NCBI GenBank assembly: GCA_012517205.1
Contig: JAAYVL010000177.1
Coordinates: 1-56,022, forward strand
Length of the DNA: 56,022 nucleotides
From: Verrucomicrobiota bacterium
GTDB lineage: Bacteria > Verrucomicrobiota > Verrucomicrobiia > Limisphaerales > UBA8199
Direction of reading: 5' to 3'
Part shown: piece by piece, positions 1 through 8,054 of the stretch
Numbering within the stretch: position 1 is the first letter of the stretch
Layout: each line of letters opens with the position of its first letter
Made by a program: the position numbers and the translations under genes
The notes under the pieces: model-generated
Told to the model about the DNA's origin: nothing
Seen by the model: the letters and a program-made list of their open reading frames with translations, nothing else
Database searches by the model: none

Positions 1-416
1 ACGCTTCGTTTGTCTTAACCGGGAGCTACTTGTTTCACGCAATAGCCCTCGATGCCGACTTCGGGGCGCGGACCATCGCCGCGTTCGGGCCGGCGCGTCA
101 TCCGTCGCCACCTCACAGCCCGGTGTTCACCCTGGACACAACCGCCTCCGTGGTCATTCCGGAGTGGGGTATTCCGGGACAGCCGGGCGCGCCGGGACAA
201 ATCCTGTCCAGCGGTGCGCTCATGCTCACCGACAGGCAAACAGCTCAACTCAAGTGCGGGGAACTGTTCCTGAACATCTCCACGGAACAGTACCCACGGG
301 GCGAATTGCGCGGCCAAATTCTGCCCGCTGACGATGATGCCGACGGAATCCCGGACTACGTCGAGTCGTTGATTGAGCAACTTCGTCCTCATGCTCCCAA
401 GCGCGGGCCTCACTAA
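1..416 (+). CDS. CHRD-domain protein, C-terminal part (5' end outside window)
   Basis: The reading frame is open to the left edge of the window, so the true start is not visible; a TTG at 30 is only an internal codon. The visible part contains the end of a CHRD domain: a stretch reading LFLNISTEQYPRGELRGQI resembles the NIHT...PGGEIRGQ signature that closes this domain. CHRD domains were first described in chordin and occur in many exported bacterial proteins of unknown role. After the domain comes a short acidic tail with DDDADGIPDYVE, a calcium-binding-type (thrombospondin type 3-like) sequence, which fits an extracellular protein. The function beyond this is unknown. Confidence 0.7.
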   Translation, partial: ASFVLTGSYLFHAIALDADFGARTIAAFGPARHPSPPHSPVFTLDTTASVVIPEWGIPGQPGAPGQILSSGALMLTDRQTAQLKCGELFLNISTEQYPRGELRGQILPADDDADGIPDYVESLIEQLRPHAPKRGPH

Positions 417-672
417 CATTGTGGCGTAGGTCCCACTGGAAACGGGGAAACGAAACGGGTTAGCCCATAGTTTGGTTCATGTTTTGGTTGCCGGTGGGTT
501 GGGCCTTCGATGGGCTGTCCGCATGCCCCGGCAACTCCGCCTTCAACACCCCGGTGCAGGCCAAGCGCAACTGGAGATATAAGCTGAGGCAAGTGGGCGG
601 AGGAAAATTGCCGCCTACGGCGGCTGATACCGCCGCAGCGGCGAGCCCAGCCATTGCATTCGCGTAGCACAC
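417..672. other. Gap between CHRD gene and recombinase
   Basis: This stretch has no convincing gene. It contains a GC-rich inverted repeat near 620-633 (GCCGCC TAC GGCGGC), which could help end either convergent transcript. A minus-strand frame is open from a GTG at 672, directly after the recombinase stop, to about 460. It has no recognisable domain and is more likely non-coding downstream sequence. Confidence 0.4.
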
Positions 673-1692
673 CTACGCCGCCGCCTGCACCGGCAGCGCC
701 ACCACATTCGCCGCCGGTGAAGTTGCCTTCCGTGTGCGCCGCCGTGCCCCGGCCAGCCCCTTTGCCGGCTTCACCGGCACCGGCCTCAGCGCATAGAACC
801 GTTTCGCATCCTTGCTGCTCACCCGGCTCTGGTAATGTTTCTTGATGATGCTCTCCGAATTCCCGAACTGCTCCGCCGTTCTGCCGTAGCTGCCTGTGCT
901 GCGGAAGTAATGCGAGATCGCCGTGTGTCGCAGCACATCCGGCACCCAGGGCCTGAGGTCGGGCTTTTCCTTCGTCGGCCTTCCATAACCCAGGCCGGTC
1001 CGCACCTCCCGCAGTTTCTCGTCAAAATACGGACGGTATATCTCATCCACCCCTTTGTAACGCCGTAACCACGCCCGCAACGCCGGGCAAATCTGCACCG
1101 TTCGCCCCGTGCCCGTCTTCGTCTGGCTTGCCCGCAGGCGCAGCTCGCAGTCCGCCAGGTTGATCTGCTCCCACGTCACCCTCACCGCCTCATGTGGCCG
1201 GAGACCGCCGAACATGCACAGGGCGATATACGGCACCAACCTCCCGTCCTCGAATCCCTCAGCCGCTCGCAGCAACTTCTCGCAGTCATCCACCGCCAAC
1301 ACCGCCGGCTCATGGTCACCGTTGGTCGCCATGCCCTCGATCTCCACCGCATAGCACGGGTTGTTGATCGCCCAGTGCCGTTTGCCCTTCATGCACCATA
1401 CGAAGAAGCTCGACACCGCCCGCCGGTCCGCATCCTTGGTAATCGGCGACACATTCCGGCTGGCCAGGTATTGCTCGACATGCTCGGGCACCACATCAAT
1501 CACCCGCTTGTTGCCCACCCCCTTGACGAAGTTGGTCACGCGCCGCCGCAGGTTCAACTTCGTCTGCAGGCGCAACTCCTCCGTGGCATCCATCCAGGTG
1601 GTGTATTCCTTCAACGCATCATCCAGCCGTGGCGACTCCTTGACCACCGACGGTTTCCCAGTCCGCAGCCAATGGTCAATGGCGGTGAGCAA
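673..1692 (-). CDS. Tyrosine recombinase/integrase, probably 5'-truncated
   Basis: This is a phage-integrase-family protein: an N-terminal SAM-like core-binding domain (about residues 22-110) followed by the catalytic domain. Visible catalytic residues are Arg165 (GGLRPHEA), Lys192 (TKTGTGR), Arg255 (VLRHTA) and the nucleophile Tyr287 (KKHYQ). The usual first His of HxxR is Asp (position 252) and the usual GH before the Tyr is GN (278), so the His residues are replaced. The first usable start is a TTG at 1692. Protein-like sequence (LTDEQVAIAEAGFKRL) continues upstream in the same frame as far as 1800, where it meets the TGA of the glycosyltransferase gene, with no ATG or GTG. I infer that the original 5' end has been lost and that this is a relic or is expressed by read-through of the operon. 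Confidence 0.85.
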   Translation of the reverse strand: MLTAIDHWLRTGKPSVVKESPRLDDALKEYTTWMDATEELRLQTKLNLRRRVTNFVKGVGNKRVIDVVPEHVEQYLASRNVSPITKDADRRAVSSFFVWCMKGKRHWAINNPCYAVEIEGMATNGDHEPAVLAVDDCEKLLRAAEGFEDGRLVPYIALCMFGGLRPHEAVRVTWEQINLADCELRLRASQTKTGTGRTVQICPALRAWLRRYKGVDEIYRPYFDEKLREVRTGLGYGRPTKEKPDLRPWVPDVLRHTAISHYFRSTGSYGRTAEQFGNSESIIKKHYQSRVSSKDAKRFYALRPVPVKPAKGLAGARRRTRKATSPAANVVALPVQAAA

Positions 1693-1800
1693 GTCCTGGT
1701 CGCGCTCCAGCCGTTTGAACCCGGCCTCGGCAATGGCGACCTGCTCATCCGTGAGCCGGGTAGTCCGCAGTGCCGCCGGGGATTTTTGCCCGGCTCCCGT

Positions 1801-2868
1801 TCAGCGGGGGGTGACTTTGGGCACGCCGAAGCGGCGCAGGCGTTGGAGCTCGTCCCAGCGGTTGCAGCGCACGCGGAGGAAACGCAGCATCCACCCGTCG
1901 CCCCGGCGGCGGAACTGGCGGATGCGGCGGCGCTCGGCCCGGATATGCTTCCGCAGCCGCCAGCAATCAATCACGGCATCCCCGTAGGCGCGCCGGACGA
2001 AGGTCCAGCGGCGGATGAGGACCAGGCTGACGAGGGCTTCGAGGGCGAGCAGGGCGAGTTGGAGCGGCACCAGCAGCAAGAGCAGGCCGCGGGCGTTCTT
2101 GAGGAGCGTCAGCAGATGGTTGCGGTTGGCGTAGAAGCGCTTGGTGTCGCTGGTGCGGAACTCGACGGTCGCGCCGCCCCCGGCGGGGTTGACCTGCGCC
2201 GCGCCGCGATGGTGCAGCCGCGCCGCCGGCACCGCCACCGCCTGGTGCCCGGAAATCCAGACCCGCCAGGACAGATCGTATTCATCCGCGAACATGAAGA
2301 ACTGCGGATCGAAGCGGCCCAACTGGTGAAAGAGATCGCGCCGGATGAGGTAGGCGCACCCCTCCGGCATGAACACCGGGCGCGTGGTTGCGGCCGGGAC
2401 GCGCGTGCTGGCCAGGCCAAAGAGGTCAAAGCCGAAGGCCCCGAGCGACTGGAAGCGGTCGTCTTCGTAATCGAGAACCAGCGGCCCGGCGGCGGCGGCG
2501 CCGGCGCGCTGCGTTTCGGCGAGCAGCACCTCCAGGCAGCGGGGTTCAAGCCAGGTGTCGTTGTTGAGGAAAAGCAGGTATTGGCCGCGCGCGTGTTCGG
2601 CGGCGCGGTTGTTGCCCTCGCAATAGCCGAGGTTTTGGCCGTGCGGGAGGAACATGCCGTTGGGCCAGCTTTCGACGATGGGCCGGGCCAGCGGCTCCGA
2701 GTTGTCGCTGGAAGCATTGTCGGCGAGAATCACCTGGAGCTGGTCGAAGAGGGTCTGGGAGCGGAGCGACTGGAGGCAGCGTTCGAGCCAGCGGGCGCCG
2801 TTGTAGTTGAGGAGGATGACCGAAAGGAGCGGCGGCGGCGGCGCGGGGGGTGGCGGGGGCGGGGTCAT
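1801..2868 (-). CDS. Glycosyltransferase family 2
   Basis: A 355-residue GT-A-fold glycosyltransferase. After a proline-rich start it has the family-2 core SVILLNYNG (residues 16-24), the nucleotide-binding DNASSDNS (50-57), the metal-binding LNNDT (101-105) and the acceptor-side ADEYDLSWR (194-202). A hydrophobic stretch near 265-290 suggests membrane association. It starts 3 bp after the heptosyltransferase-like gene and is the last gene of the ubiE-rfaE2-GT9-GT2 run, so a role in LPS or exopolysaccharide assembly is likely. The acceptor and donor sugars cannot be read from the sequence. Its TGA stop is in frame with the downstream recombinase. Confidence 0.9.
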   Translation of the reverse strand: MTPPPPPPAPPPPLLSVILLNYNGARWLERCLQSLRSQTLFDQLQVILADNASSDNSEPLARPIVESWPNGMFLPHGQNLGYCEGNNRAAEHARGQYLLFLNNDTWLEPRCLEVLLAETQRAGAAAAGPLVLDYEDDRFQSLGAFGFDLFGLASTRVPAATTRPVFMPEGCAYLIRRDLFHQLGRFDPQFFMFADEYDLSWRVWISGHQAVAVPAARLHHRGAAQVNPAGGGATVEFRTSDTKRFYANRNHLLTLLKNARGLLLLLVPLQLALLALEALVSLVLIRRWTFVRRAYGDAVIDCWRLRKHIRAERRRIRQFRRRGDGWMLRFLRVRCNRWDELQRLRRFGVPKVTPR

Positions 2869-2871
2869 CGG

Positions 2872-3936
2872 TCAAAGCAGGCGGCGCAGGGCCTGGGCAA
2901 CGGCGGGAACGGAGACGGCGGACATGCAGCGGAGCAGCTCGGCGGGCGAACCGCGGATGCCGCGTCCGTCGTAGCGATAGTAGTCAAGGTTGCGCCCGGC
3001 GACGGCGGGATTGGGGATGAGCGTGAAGGGGTGGCCGTAAGGCTCGATGGGCTTATTCCAGGTGGGCGTTTCGATGACCACAAGCCGGGGCACTTTCATG
3101 GCGGCGGCCAGGTGCATGAGGGCCGTGTCCACGCTGAGAAAAGCCGCGCAGCGCTGGAGCAGCGCGGCGGCCTGGCGCAGGCTGCCGGTCTGGGCGACCC
3201 GCACCTGCTCATGGCATGTCTGCGCCGCGAGGCGCTGATGAGGCTGGGCCTCCTCCGGCCCGCCCAGGAGCAGGATTCCCAGCTCGGGATGCGACTGGCG
3301 CAGTTCCTGGAAGAGGGCGAGGTAATGGTCGAGCGGCCAGCGCCGCAGGGGGAGGTTTTTGGTGCCGCCGGAGCCGACATGGACGCCGAGCAGCGTCCGC
3401 CCGGCCCACTGGTGGCGGGCGAGGTAGTCCCCGGCCCACTGGGTTTCGGCGGCGGTGAGGAAGACTTCGTATTCATGGCGCGGCAGGGTGCGGCGGGCGC
3501 CGGCGGCTTCCAGCAGCGCGAGATTGTTCTCGATGGCGTGCCGGGTGTAGTCCTGCGGCAGCGTGCGATTGACCAGCAGCCGGTCCAGGGCGCAGGCGTT
3601 GTCGTATTGGTGACTGATCCGGACGCGGGCATTAATGACGCGCGCCACGGCGCGGTAATGCACCCGGCTTTGGGGGTGGGTGTTGAGGGAGAGGTCGTAG
3701 CCCTGGCGGCGCAAGTGCCACAGGAACCGCAGGGCCTCGGCCTTGCCCGCCCGGAGCAGGTTCTTCTGATAAACGGTGTTGAGATGGGGGTTGCCCTCCA
3801 GCAAGTCCCGCGCCCCGGGCCACAGCACCAGGGCGTCCAGGCGGGCGGCGGGGAAATTGGCGCGCAACTCGTGAATCAGCGGCGTGGCGAACAGCGTATC
3901 GCCGATGCCCGCCAGTGAGATGACCAGAATGTTCAT
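2872..3936 (-). CDS. Glycosyltransferase family 9 (ADP-heptose:LPS heptosyltransferase-like)
   Basis: 354 residues with the two-domain GT-B pattern of heptosyltransferases. It begins MNILVISLAGIGDTLFATP, the typical family-9 first strand and glycine loop. Later come GVHVGSGGTKNLPLRRWP, the LLLGGPEE turn and SVDTALMHLAAAMKVPRLVVI, the donor-site signature. The family transfers ADP-activated heptose to the inner core of LPS in the cytoplasm. The gene starts 12 bp after rfaE2, which makes ADP-heptose, and the pairing supports the assignment. The exact acceptor is unknown. Confidence 0.92.
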   Translation of the reverse strand: MNILVISLAGIGDTLFATPLIHELRANFPAARLDALVLWPGARDLLEGNPHLNTVYQKNLLRAGKAEALRFLWHLRRQGYDLSLNTHPQSRVHYRAVARVINARVRISHQYDNACALDRLLVNRTLPQDYTRHAIENNLALLEAAGARRTLPRHEYEVFLTAAETQWAGDYLARHQWAGRTLLGVHVGSGGTKNLPLRRWPLDHYLALFQELRQSHPELGILLLGGPEEAQPHQRLAAQTCHEQVRVAQTGSLRQAAALLQRCAAFLSVDTALMHLAAAMKVPRLVVIETPTWNKPIEPYGHPFTLIPNPAVAGRNLDYYRYDGRGIRGSPAELLRCMSAVSVPAVAQALRRLL

Positions 3937-3948
3937 TCCCGGCCCGGG

Positions 3949-4434
3949 CTACAGGCGCATGATTTTCCGGAGGGTCGCCGTCGTGGATCGGTCCGGCACA
4001 AAGGGGATGATTACAATCCGGCCGCCGGCGCGCTCGACGGTGCGGCGCTCCTCCTGGTTGAGGGTTTCCAAGGTGTAATCGCCGCCCTTGACGTAGATGT
4101 CCGGCTGGGCGGCGGCCAGGAAGCGCGTGGCGGTGGTTTCCGCAAAGATGCAGACGCCGTCCACGCTCTCCAGCGCGGCCAGCACGGCGGCGCGATCGTC
4201 GGCGGGCGTCACCGGGCGTTCCGGCCCTTTCAACTGGCGCACGGCCGCGTCGCCATTGACGCCGACCAGGAGGGCGTCGCCCTGCTTGCGGGCGGTCTCC
4301 AGGTACGTGACGTGGCCGAGGTGGAGCAGGTCGAAGCAGCCGTTGGTGACCACCAGGCGCTGGCCCCGGGCGCGCCGGGCGGCCCGCCACGCCGGCAGTT
4401 CATCCCAGGCAATGATCTTCCCGCGAAAGTTCAC
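3949..4434 (-). CDS. rfaE2: D-beta-D-heptose 1-phosphate adenylyltransferase (RfaE2/HldE C-domain)
   Basis: A small nucleotidyltransferase that would make ADP-heptose for LPS core synthesis. The cytidylyltransferase-type signature TNGCFDLLHLGHVTYLE carries the HxGH motif; VKGGDYTLET and IVIIPFVPDRSTT follow in the order seen in RfaE2. At 161 residues it is the stand-alone adenylyltransferase without the kinase domain of HldE. I chose the GTG at 4434, which gives the family-typical MNFRGKI start and a 4-bp GTGA overlap with the end of ubiE. A longer frame from 4470 would run further into ubiE. No RfaE1 kinase or GmhA/GmhB gene is in the window. Confidence 0.92.
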   Translation of the reverse strand: MNFRGKIIAWDELPAWRAARRARGQRLVVTNGCFDLLHLGHVTYLETARKQGDALLVGVNGDAAVRQLKGPERPVTPADDRAAVLAALESVDGVCIFAETTATRFLAAAQPDIYVKGGDYTLETLNQEERRTVERAGGRIVIIPFVPDRSTTATLRKIMRL

Positions 4435-5252
4435 CCCGGCATTCTGGCCAGACCATTTCGGCCTTGGCAAGGCGAGAGAGAGGGGCCGGGTTTCTCGCCA
4501 TAATTAATGGCCATCACGCCGCCGAGCAGGGAAAGCACCCGCACGTTGGCCAGGCCATGGCCGCGCATGGCCGCCGCCACGCCGTGCTGGGCCGGGTAAT
4601 GCTGGAGGGATTCCAGAATGTAGGCGTAGGCGCTGGCGCTGCCGCAAAAGAGCCACCCCAGGCAGGGCACCAACCGCCGGAGATACGCGAAGTAGAGGCG
4701 CCGCCAGAGCGCGTTGTCCGGCCGGCCAAAATCCAGCACCACCAGCCGCCCGCCAGGGCGGGCGACCCGCTGCATTTCGCCCAGGCCGGCTTCCCAGCTC
4801 GCCAGGTTGCGCAAGCCGTAGCCAATCGTCACGAGGTCAAAGGAGGCATCCGGAAAAGGCAGGCACTGCGCATCGCCGCGGACAAAGCGCAAAGCCGCGG
4901 GCGGAGCCTCCGAGGGGGCGGCGGGAGAAGGAGGCGGCGTCCCCGCGCGCGGGCGGAAGGCGGCGGCGCGCCGCTTGGCGGCGGCCAGCATGCGCTCGTT
5001 GAAATCCAGGCCGATGACCTGCGCGCCGCGCCGGGCCAGCGCCAGCGCCAGGTCGCCGGTGCCGCAGCATAAATCCAGCGCGTGCTCCCCGGGCCGGGGC
5101 CGGGCCAGTTGGATCACGCGCCGCTTCCAAAGCCGGTGGAGGCCCAGGCTCTGCACATCGTTGATCAAGTCGTAGCGCGGCGCGATGCGGGAGAAAAGCG
5201 CCTGCACCTTCGCCGCGCGCGCGGCGCCGGGATCGTAGTAGATATTGGCCAC
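4431..5252 (-). CDS. ubiE: Demethylmenaquinone/ubiquinone C-methyltransferase (UbiE/MenG family)
   Basis: An S-adenosylmethionine-dependent methyltransferase of quinone synthesis. LFSRIAPRYDLINDVQSLGLHRLWKRRV, LDLCCGTGD (SAM-binding motif I) and the UbiE hallmark GYGLRN are all present. There is a proline- and alanine-rich insertion between motif I and the rest of the Rossmann fold, and about 17 extra residues after the usual GG..AINYG end. The start is uncertain. I prefer the GTG at 5252, which puts the family start just before YYDPGAARAAKV; the frame stays open to a GTG at 5357. A degenerate TTGGCC/CAAACT pair lies 9 nt before the 5252 GTG. Whether the substrate is menaquinone or ubiquinone cannot be decided here. 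Confidence 0.9.
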   Translation of the reverse strand: MANIYYDPGAARAAKVQALFSRIAPRYDLINDVQSLGLHRLWKRRVIQLARPRPGEHALDLCCGTGDLALALARRGAQVIGLDFNERMLAAAKRRAAAFRPRAGTPPPSPAAPSEAPPAALRFVRGDAQCLPFPDASFDLVTIGYGLRNLASWEAGLGEMQRVARPGGRLVVLDFGRPDNALWRRLYFAYLRRLVPCLGWLFCGSASAYAYILESLQHYPAQHGVAAAMRGHGLANVRVLSLLGGVMAINYGEKPGPSLSPCQGRNGLARMPG

Positions 5253-5371
5253 GGACGCGCCAGTTTGCGCCAACTCCGCGGATTCGGCCAACAGAATCCG
5301 CCCCCGCCGCCGGGCGGTTGGAATATGTTTTGCTGCCTGAGCGGCAGTGCCCGGCACGCGCTAAATTATTT

Positions 5372-5821
5372 ATGAGACACCGAAAGATACTGGTTGTGGA
5401 TGACAGCCCCGTCATTTTGAAGACCCTGTCCATGAAATTGACGGTGCATGGCTACGATGTAGTCACGGCGGAAGACGGCAGCGCGGCGATCGGCGCGGTG
5501 CGGCGCCACAAACCCGACCTCATCCTGCTCGATTTGAGTTTCCCGCCCGACGTGGCCCACGGCGGGGGCGTGGCCTGGGACGGCTATTTGATCATGAACT
5601 GGCTGCGGCGGCTCGAAGAAGGCCGGAACATTCCCATCCTGGTCATTACCGGCGGCGACCCGGACCAATGCAAGGAACGGGCACTGGCGGCCGGCGCCAC
5701 CGGCTTCTTCCACAAGCCCATCAATAGCGACGAGCTGCTGGCCGAGATCGAGCAGACGCTGGCCAAGCAGGCAAACGCCCCGCCGCCCGCCGCCGCCGTG
5801 CCGGCGGCCCCGGCCCCATAA
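5372..5821 (+). CDS. Receiver-only response regulator
   Basis: A 149-residue CheY-like receiver domain: acidic pair VVDD, phospho-acceptor Asp in LILLDL, the Thr of VITGG and the Lys of HKP, all in the normal order. There is an insertion (PPDVAHGGGVAWDG) after the acceptor Asp, and the protein ends in an Ala/Pro tail with no output domain. The ATG at 5372 gives the classic MRHRKILVVDD start; a TTG at 5318 would add 18 unconserved residues. It is divergent from the ubiE operon with no kinase beside it, so its partner is unknown. Confidence 0.92.
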   Translation: MRHRKILVVDDSPVILKTLSMKLTVHGYDVVTAEDGSAAIGAVRRHKPDLILLDLSFPPDVAHGGGVAWDGYLIMNWLRRLEEGRNIPILVITGGDPDQCKERALAAGATGFFHKPINSDELLAEIEQTLAKQANAPPPAAAVPAAPAP

Positions 5822-5849
5822 TCGGCGGGCCGCCCCGCCCCGGCCCCTT

Positions 5850-6662
5850 TCAGGCAAACGCGCTCCGGAGATACTCCAGGCTCCGGACGGCGATGGTCTC
5901 CGCGCCGTCTTCGAACTGGAAGACTTCCACCGAGACGAAGCCCTGGTAGCCCACCTCCCGCAGCGCGGCGGCGATGGGCCGGAAATCCACCTCCCCAAAG
6001 CCGGGGCCTTTGAGGTTGCGGTCATTGGCATGCACGTGGGCAAAGTGCGGCCAGGACTCGCGGATGATTTGCGGGATCGGTTTGGCCTCCGAACACATCG
6101 CCTTCACATCGAGGATGATCCGGAACCGGGGCGAGGGGACCAACTGGATGAATTGAAGGGCCTCGGCGGCGGTGTTGATGAAGTTGGTCTCCGCCGGCGC
6201 CAGCGGCTCAAAGCAAATGGTGACCGCCCGCTGCTCCGCCCGGGCGACCGCCGGGCGGAACGTCGCCGCCGCCCATTCCCGCGCCTGTTCCGGGGAGACG
6301 CCCGGCAGGATATTCCGCTGTTTGGGCGAGCCGACAACCATCACCTGGCCGCCGAGGTCGGCGCAGAAATCCACCAGGTCGCAAAAGTATTGGGCCGTGC
6401 GCTCACGCCGCGCGCGGTCGGGATGATTGAGATAGAGCCCCTCGGGCTTGACCAGCACCCAATGGATGCCGACGATCGCCACCCCGTGCCGCGCGGCGCA
6501 TTCCCGGAGCCGGCGCCGCTCGCCCGCCGAAATATCCGTCACCGACGGGGCGAGCGTGTAGGGGGCAATTTCCACCCCGGCATACCCGATCCGGGCGGCA
6601 TAGGCCAGGATGTCTTCCATATTCCACCCTTGAAATATCTCGTTGCAGATGGCGAATTTCAT
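5850..6662 (-). CDS. Sugar phosphate isomerase/epimerase family TIM-barrel protein
   Basis: A 270-residue AP-endonuclease-2/xylose-isomerase-like TIM barrel. The start MKFAICNEIFQGW, GYAGVEIAPYTLAP, the metal-ligand region ICFEPLAPAETNF, ILDVKAMCSE, the HVHANDRNLKGPGFGEVDF motif and the closing SVEVFQFEDGAE follow the family order. Such proteins isomerise or epimerise sugars, hydroxypyruvate or inositol derivatives with a divalent metal; the substrate cannot be told. The ATG at 6662 fits the family start, and a TTGAAT/17/GAAGCT promoter ends 7 nt before it. The gene is divergent from prfB and convergent with the response regulator. Confidence 0.9.
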   Translation of the reverse strand: MKFAICNEIFQGWNMEDILAYAARIGYAGVEIAPYTLAPSVTDISAGERRRLRECAARHGVAIVGIHWVLVKPEGLYLNHPDRARRERTAQYFCDLVDFCADLGGQVMVVGSPKQRNILPGVSPEQAREWAAATFRPAVARAEQRAVTICFEPLAPAETNFINTAAEALQFIQLVPSPRFRIILDVKAMCSEAKPIPQIIRESWPHFAHVHANDRNLKGPGFGEVDFRPIAAALREVGYQGFVSVEVFQFEDGAETIAVRSLEYLRSAFA

Positions 6663-6669
6663 CCCCGCC

Positions 6670-6698
6670 AGCTTCGGGCTTCCGGCGAGGCGATTCAA
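6670..6698 (-). promoter_or_regulatory. Promoter of the isomerase gene, leaderless type
   Basis: TTGAAT (6698-6693), 17-nt spacer, GAAGCT (6675-6670), then 7 nt to the ATG at 6662. The predicted transcript would begin at or within a base or two of the start codon. Confidence 0.45.
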
Positions 6699-6786
6699 GA
6701 CGGAAAGACCCCGGCCCCGCCGCCCAACACACGCAACCCCCTCCGGCCGCCGCCCGCGCCGCCGCTCCTCCCGTTCCCGGTTCCAC

Positions 6787-6815
6787 TTGCATATCCCGCC
6801 GCCGCGCCCTACCCT
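6787..6815 (+). promoter_or_regulatory. Promoter of prfB, leaderless type
   Basis: TTGCAT (6787-6792), 17-nt spacer, TACCCT (6810-6815), then 6 nt to the ATG at 6822. There is no room for a Shine-Dalgarno leader if transcription starts the usual 6-8 nt after the -10 box. Confidence 0.5.
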
Positions 6816-6821
6816 GCAGAT

Positions 6822-7968
6822 ATGTTCGAGACAATCAAAGCCGAGTTGGTCACCGCCACAGATAAGCTGGCTCATCTGCGGAGGTTTCTTTGACGTGCCC
6901 AACGCGCAGCGCCGCCTGGGGGAAATCAACGCCCTGATGGCGGCCGAGAGTTTCTGGAACAACCGCGAACAGGCCCAGAAGCTCATTGACGAGGCCAATT
7001 CGATCCGCAGCCGCATCGAGCCGCTGCTCAAAGCGGAACGGCAGGTCGAGGACTTCGAGGTCATGGTGGAACTGGGCGAAGCCGAGCCCGAAGCCGCCCA
7101 GCCCCAGCTCCGGCAGGAACTGGAGCGGGACCTCACCGGGTTTTTCAAGGACCTCGAGGCGCTCGAACTGCGGGCCTTCCTGAACGGCCCCCACGACCAG
7201 CGCAACTGCATCGTCAGCATCAACGCCGGGGCGGGCGGCACGGAATCCTGCGATTGGGCGGGCATGCTGCTGCGCATGTACCAGCGCTGGGCCGAGATGC
7301 GCGGCTGGCGGGTCGAAGTCGAGGACGTGCTCCCGGGCGAAGCGGCGGGCATCAAGAGCGCCACGCTCATCATCAGCGGGGAAAAAGCCTACGGCTACAC
7401 CAAGGCCGAGCGCGGCGTCCACCGCCTGGTGCGCATCTCGCCCTTCGACGCCAATAAACGCCGCCACACCAGTTTCGCCAGCGTGGATGTGATTGCCGAA
7501 ATCGAGGAGAACGACGCCGACCTCACCATCCCGCCCAACGAGTTCCAGATTGACACCTTCCGCTCCGGCGGCAAAGGCGGCCAGAATGTCAACAAGGTGG
7601 AAACCGCCGTCCGCATCACGCACCTGCCCACCGGGCTGGTGGTGGCGTCGCAAAGCCAGCGCTCGCAGCATCAAAACCGCGCCGCCGCCATGAAACTGCT
7701 GCTCTCGCGCATCTACGCCCAGCGCCTGGACGCGCAAAAGGCCGAGATGGAGCGCTTCTACGGCGAAAAAGGCAGCATCTCCTGGGGCAACCAGATCCGG
7801 AGCTACGTCTTCCAGCCCTACCGCATGGTCAAAGACCTGCGCACGGGCGTCGAGACCAGCAACGTCCAGGCCGTCATGGACGGAGACCTCGACCCCTTCA
7901 TCACCGCCTGGCTGCGCGCCGGCTGCCCCAATAAACGGATGCAGGGAATCCGGGATGAAGAAGACTGA
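6822..7968 (+). CDS. prfB: Peptide chain release factor 2, with programmed +1 frameshift
   Basis: RF2 ends translation at UGA and UAA codons. The class-I hallmarks are present: SPFDAN containing the SPF tripeptide that reads UGA, and GGKGGQNVNKVETAVR containing the GGQ that triggers peptide release. Frame 0 begins at the ATG at 6822 (MFETIKAELVTATDKLAHL...) and hits an in-frame TGA at codon 24 (6891-6893). The rest of the protein is in the +1 frame and is read after a shift at CTT-TGA-C, giving 381 residues. This is the classical autoregulation in which low RF2 lets the ribosome slip. A gene caller that ignores the shift would miss the first 23 residues. Confidence 0.96.
6880..6894 (+). promoter_or_regulatory. 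prfB +1 programmed frameshift signal
   Basis: A Shine-Dalgarno-like GGAGG (6880-6884), 3 nt, then the slippery CTT followed by TGA C (6888-6894). Order and spacing equal the Escherichia coli signal (AGGGGG-TAT-CTT-TGA-C). Slippage joins frame 0 to the +1 frame that encodes the rest of RF2. Confidence 0.93.
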
Positions 7969-8054
7969 CCGTCTCCCGCTTCCCGCGCCCCAACCCGCCC
8001 CCGCTTTGAACCGGCGGAGCCGGCTGGCCCGGCGCAATACGCCCTTTCGCTAAC

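Noticed and set aside
460-672. 70-codon minus-strand frame directly after the recombinase
   Set aside because: No domain, no ribosome site, and it starts with a GTG one base after the recombinase stop. Not enough to call a gene.
673-1692. Integron integrase with attC array
   Set aside because: No integron-specific insertion in the recombinase and no attC-like repeats or cassette genes nearby.
1192-3918. 908-codon plus-strand frame
   Set aside because: It is antisense to the recombinase, GT2 and GT9 genes. Its product is low-complexity (Gly, Val, Glu, Arg) with no domain.
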